Assembly (NCBI GenBank): GCA_024687305.1 | Contig: JAILEQ010000073.1 | Location: forward strand, 17,144 to 81,143 | Direction of reading: 5' to 3' | From: Lachnospiraceae bacterium | Lineage (GTDB): Bacteria > Bacillota > Clostridia > Lachnospirales > Lachnospiraceae | Length of the DNA: 64,000 bases | Shown: one piece after another, positions 60,923-64,000 of the stretch | Numbering within the stretch: the first letter of the stretch is position 1 | Layout of the letters: the number at the start of each line of letters is the position of its first letter | Translations under genes and position numbers: made by a program | The notes under the pieces: generated by a model | Databases searched by the model: none | Seen by the model: the letters and a program-made list of their open reading frames with translations, nothing else | Told to the model about the DNA's origin: nothing

Positions 60923-63454
60923 CTAATACTTTAGCATCTGGCCGGCTATTATCAAATTTGGATTCTGAATACCGTTAAGTTTTGCAAGATAGGAAACGCT
61001 TGTATTGTATCGTCTGGCGATGGAAGTCAGTGTATCGCCCGAAACTATGCGGTAATTTCCGTTTCCGGAGATCAAAATACCGTGAAGGCTTTCGTCGCTT
61101 GGACTATCTGTCCGGTCGGACGTCGTCGAAAATCTGTGATACTTTGCATAAAGATATAACGGACCGTACCATTTTATCTTGGGATCGCTCACGACGTATT
61201 TGCCGGGAATAACAAAATGATAATCCCTTTCCCGGTAACGGCAATCAAATACCAGTGTAAGATTTGGATTGTCTTCCAATAATTCCATGATGTCCAAAGA
61301 AAGCGAAGTTCCCTCATTCCAGTAAACGGTTACAGGCTTTTGAGGATCATCCGAAGCCTTTACGGTATCGATCATTTTTTCTTCCAAAACGTTCAGATAG
61401 TCTGCTTCCTCCTCTGTCGGAGTCTCCGGCCCCGGATCTTGTACGGGCTTTGTTATCACAAATGTCTTTATAAAAGATCCCGCGAAACAACCCTTTCCTT
61501 TTATCGTGATCTCATATGTCCCGGGATCGACAGCATTCACAGGATATACAACAGTAAAATCGATTCCTTCCTTAAGCAGATCGTCCCCGCTTTTTATCGC
61601 AACTTCCGGAACAACCGCGCCGCCGGTATATTCGCCCGCATGTATGCTCACAAAAAGTTGAGCATCTTTTACCGTAACAGACATATTCCCGGCATTTAGT
61701 GTAAATAATCTTTCGTTTTCCGTGTTGCCTTCTTTGATCGTTCCTGCCGAGATTTCCAGTTTTTTAAAGCCTGTTATGCCCGTTGTATCGATCTTCACCG
61801 TATCGCCCACACATCCTTCGTTGTCGTTAAGAATGGGACTGTTATTGATAACAATACAATTTAACGAAGCATCAGACGTTACTTCATAACACTCGTGCAC
61901 CTCAGTCGCAGAATTTACCGGAAGAATCACCCCCGCAGGAGCATATATCGCTCTTAGACTCGTGCAGACCCCAAGCGCGTCATCGGTAAATGTCACTCCA
62001 TCGGGAACATAAAGTTCGGTAAGTGACGGTAAATCTTCAAAGAAATCCGGCCCAAGCTGAGGTAAACCTTTACCGAGTACGAGTGTCTCCAAGTTTGAAG
62101 AATCCTCAAACGGATATCCATCAACGCTCGTGACGGAATCGGGTATGGTAAGCTTCGTCAGTCCGTCACAATTATAAAAGGCAGCAAGCCCTATGGTAGT
62201 CAAGTTTTCGGGTAACGTTATCGATTCAAGGACGGAACAGTTGGAAAATGCAGTCTGTTCTATAGTTTTAAGAGAATTCGGAAGAGTTATAGAACTTAAC
62301 TTTGCACATCTGCAAAAACAGCTCCTATCCAGTTTTTCCACTCCTTCGCCGATGGTCACGGAAGTGAGGTTAGGCAACTCGTAGAAAGCTCTCTCCCCGA
62401 CTGTTCTTCCGCTTTTTCCGGGATTAATGATAACCGTTTCAAGCAAATTGCAATTAGAAACCAGACCTGACGGAATAGTTTCAAGCCCGCATCCGACAGT
62501 GACGGTCTTTAACGATGCGATATTGCTGAAGGGACCCCAACCGACCTCGGTAACACTGTCGGGTATCGCGACCGAAATCAGGGCACTAGAGGAAAATGCC
62601 GTCGATCCTATAAATGTAACGCCATCGGGGATAGTAACCGAGTTTAAGGCCGTTCCTTGAAAAGCGCATGTTCCGATCGACTTAAGAGTGCTCGGAAAAC
62701 TTATTGTCGAGAGCGCTCTACAGTAACAAAAAGCACCGGCGTCTATCTCTGTAAATCCTTCACCTATACTTACGGTCGACAGAGAATTATAACCGCCGGC
62801 AAATGCTCCGGAATCGATCCTTCTTCCGTTTTCTCCGTCTTTAAGAGTAAGTGTTGTAAGATTGGTACATCCGTATAAAGTACCGGAATAAATTAACCTG
62901 ACTTTGCCTCCTATGGTGACGGTCCTAAGACTTTGACACGAAGCTAATGCTCCCCCGGCAAGTGTTGTGACGCTGTCGGGAACGGTGATCTCCGTTATTC
63001 CCGTAGCATATAACGCCCCGCCTTCAATAGTTTCCAAGCCGTCAGGTAGCGAGATCGACGTAATGGACGAGCAACCTGCAAAGCATCCCGAGCCCAACGT
63101 TTTCAATGTATTCGGAAGTGTGACGTTCTCCAATGTTAAAATAGAACTGAAGGCATTTGAAGGGATCGAAGAGATGCCCGAACCTATGATCAGGTTTTTT
63201 ACTTCGCTGTCACTCCATGGATACTCTCCGGAATCGCAGGTCGCAATGGCGCCTGTTCCCAAAATTGTTAACGTATCGCCTGATATAACTGCCGTTACGT
63301 TACTTGCGGTCTCAGCGCCTACAAGCCAGGGATTATCCGCCGATCCGTCCTGTACGGTCTCTGCATAAGTATCGAGATTTTTGATACAAAAAAGCAGCGA
63401 AACCAAAGCTGTTAGTTTCACTGCTGTTTTAACGATCACTTTTATCCCATTCAC
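60923..63454 (-). CDS. Secreted BspA-like leucine-rich-repeat protein with C-terminal LysM
   Basis: The 843-aa protein starts with GTG (63452-63454; GGAGG 7 bp upstream). It has a signal peptide of about 31 residues. About 17 BspA/LRR_5 repeats of 22-24 residues span about residues 85-500 ([24 protein letters not shown] units). An MBG-like beta domain lies at about 585-660 ([17 protein letters not shown]), then a Pro/Glu linker, an alpha/beta segment, and a LysM domain at about 798-843 ([20 protein letters not shown]). LysM should bind peptidoglycan and hold it on the cell surface. LRR_5 proteins often bind proteins or glycans. It has its own promoter. Confidence 0.9.
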   Translation of the reverse strand: MNGIKVIVKTAVKLTALVSLLFCIKNLDTYAETVQDGSADNPWLVGAETASNVTAVISGDTLTILGTGAIATCDSGEYPWSDSEVKNLIIGSGISSIPSNAFSSILTLENVTLPNTLKTLGSGCFAGCSSITSISLPDGLETIEGGALYATGITEITVPDSVTTLAGGALASCQSLRTVTIGGKVRLIYSGTLYGCTNLTTLTLKDGENGRRIDSGAFAGGYNSLSTVSIGEGFTEIDAGAFCYCRALSTISFPSTLKSIGTCAFQGTALNSVTIPDGVTFIGSTAFSSSALISVAIPDSVTEVGWGPFSNIASLKTVTVGCGLETIPSGLVSNCNLLETVIINPGKSGRTVGERAFYELPNLTSVTIGEGVEKLDRSCFCRCAKLSSITLPNSLKTIEQTAFSNCSVLESITLPENLTTIGLAAFYNCDGLTKLTIPDSVTSVDGYPFEDSSNLETLVLGKGLPQLGPDFFEDLPSLTELYVPDGVTFTDDALGVCTSLRAIYAPAGVILPVNSATEVHECYEVTSDASLNCIVINNSPILNDNEGCVGDTVKIDTTGITGFKKLEISAGTIKEGNTENERLFTLNAGNMSVTVKDAQLFVSIHAGEYTGGAVVPEVAIKSGDDLLKEGIDFTVVYPVNAVDPGTYEITIKGKGCFAGSFIKTFVITKPVQDPGPETPTEEEADYLNVLEEKMIDTVKASDDPQKPVTVYWNEGTSLSLDIMELLEDNPNLTLVFDCRYRERDYHFVIPGKYVVSDPKIKWYGPLYLYAKYHRFSTTSDRTDSPSDESLHGILISGNGNYRIVSGDTLTSIARRYNTSVSYLAKLNGIQNPNLIIAGQMLKY

Positions 63455-63487
63455 AATAATACCTCCAATGCAAACTCCCCGTCAAAA

Positions 63488-63516
63488 ATTATATACGAAA
63501 AAAACAAAAAAAGCAA
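63488..63516 (-). promoter_or_regulatory. Candidate sigma-A promoter of the LRR-LysM gene
   Basis: TTGCTT (63511-63516) and a perfect TATAAT (63488-63493) have a 17-bp, T-rich spacer on the minus strand, about 35 bp upstream of the GTG start. Confidence 0.5.
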
Positions 63517-63613
63517 TAGTACTGTTTATTTGAATTTTGGTTCTTATAGTGACCGCATTTTAAAGCGTTTGCAAGGAAGATTTAAAGAACGATTGTGATT
63601 TCTTTTTCCGGAT

Positions 63614-64000
63614 TTATAACAATCCCTTAAGCCGCCTGTTCTCGATGTAAAGAGCCGATACGGAACCGAGTGCGGTAACAAGATGCTCCTGATCTTTCGA
63701 GAAGACTACGGGATTGCCGAAACGATCGACCGTACTGCCTTTGTCGTCCATCGTATTGATAAGCTGAAGAACTCCGATAACATCATCGTTTCCCACAGCC
63801 ATGGGTATCACGAGCATTGATCCGGTGCGGTAATTGTTCATCGCATCATACTTCTTGGAACCGGAAAAATCAAACTTACTCGATTTATAAACGTCCTGAA
63901 TGTTAAGACGTTCTTTGGTTATGGCCGCATAAGCACATACAAAAGATCGAGATAACGGAACAGGCGGTATCGCATCCGCTCCGGTCGAAGAACTGAGCGA
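63614..64000 (-). CDS. GAF-domain protein, N-terminus beyond the right edge
   Basis: The frame is open from the right edge to a stop at 63614-63616, giving the last 128 residues. They form the C-terminal half of a GAF domain: SFVCAYAAITKERLNIQDVY, GSKKYDAMNNYRTGSMLVIP, DVIGVLQLINTMDDKG and a closing helix. GAF domains bind small ligands such as cyclic nucleotides. The protein ends with this domain, so any enzymatic or HD-GYP-type domain would lie before it, outside the window. An internal ATG at 63839-63841 is not a likely start, because the conserved GAF frame continues upstream of it. Confidence 0.8.
   Translation of the reverse strand, partial: SLSSSTGADAIPPVPLSRSFVCAYAAITKERLNIQDVYKSSKFDFSGSKKYDAMNNYRTGSMLVIPMAVGNDDVIGVLQLINTMDDKGSTVDRFGNPVVFSKDQEHLVTALGSVSALYIENRRLKGLL

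Noticed and set aside
1..64000. tRNA or rRNA genes, insertion sequences, phage genes
   Set aside because: No such sequence was recognised. The gaps are short and hold only promoters, hairpins and AT-rich DNA.

Overview
The window is a 64-kb stretch of a motile, low-to-mid GC Firmicute. The most likely source is a polysaccharide-degrading member of the Lachnospiraceae (Butyrivibrio/Roseburia type). Three things point there: (i) the gene order dprA-topA-codY-flgB-flgC-fliE-fliF and onward, the Bacillus/Clostridia arrangement; (ii) GGAGG-type ribosome binding sites and sigma-A-like promoters throughout; (iii) xylan-active CAZymes beside a sugar ABC importer that lacks its own ATPase. All genes except one AraC-type regulator lie on the minus strand, so transcription runs from high to low coordinates. 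No tRNA, rRNA, CRISPR array, insertion sequence or prophage was seen.

Region 1 (1-9983): a sugar-importer operon on the minus strand. In transcription order it encodes a 993-aa solute-binding protein with N-terminal carbohydrate-binding-like modules, two permeases, a secreted beta-propeller/TPR protein with a C-terminal membrane anchor, a Yip1-type membrane protein, and a DUF5696-type protein cut by the window edge. A divergent AraC regulator (9033-9983, +) shares its upstream region and is the obvious candidate regulator. The last three proteins are poorly characterised, and this set is the best candidate in the window for an undescribed system.

Region 2 (10077-14588): three carbohydrate-active genes, GH43, SGNH/GDSL esterase-like and GH8 reducing-end xylanase (Rex). 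They fit cytoplasmic breakdown of imported (acetyl/arabino-)xylooligosaccharides. No terminator was seen between the flagellar operon and the GH8 gene. A strong one follows GH8, so GH8 may be the last cistron of the fla/che operon.

Region 3 (14622-49790): one continuous fla/che operon of about 35 kb. In transcription order: flgB flgC fliE fliF fliG fliH fliI fliJ motE-like fliK flgD TIGR02530 flgE flbD motA motB fliL fliM fliY cheY fliO fliP fliQ fliR flhB flhA flhF flhG pilZ-brake cheB cheA cheW cheC cheD, a small membrane protein, fliA(sigD), fapA-like, two unknowns and an MltG-like protein. It supplies the export gate and ATPase, basal body, hook, C-ring, stator, most of the chemotaxis signalling and the sigma factor for late genes. 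Flagellin, hook-filament junction genes, cap, flgM and cheR are not in the window. A sigma-A-like promoter lies upstream of flgB.

Region 4 (50172-60754): codY, topA, a small membrane ORF, dprA, comM, a degenerate HD-GYP protein, hemW, lepA and rpsT. rpsT starts with TTG and is followed by a terminator whose 3' arm is shared with a second, longer hairpin. Several more hairpins lie before lepA.

Region 5 (60923-64000): a large secreted BspA-like leucine-rich-repeat protein ending in LysM, and the C-terminal part of a GAF-domain protein that enters from the right edge.

All calls come from reading the sequence and from recalled family features. No alignment or database search was run.
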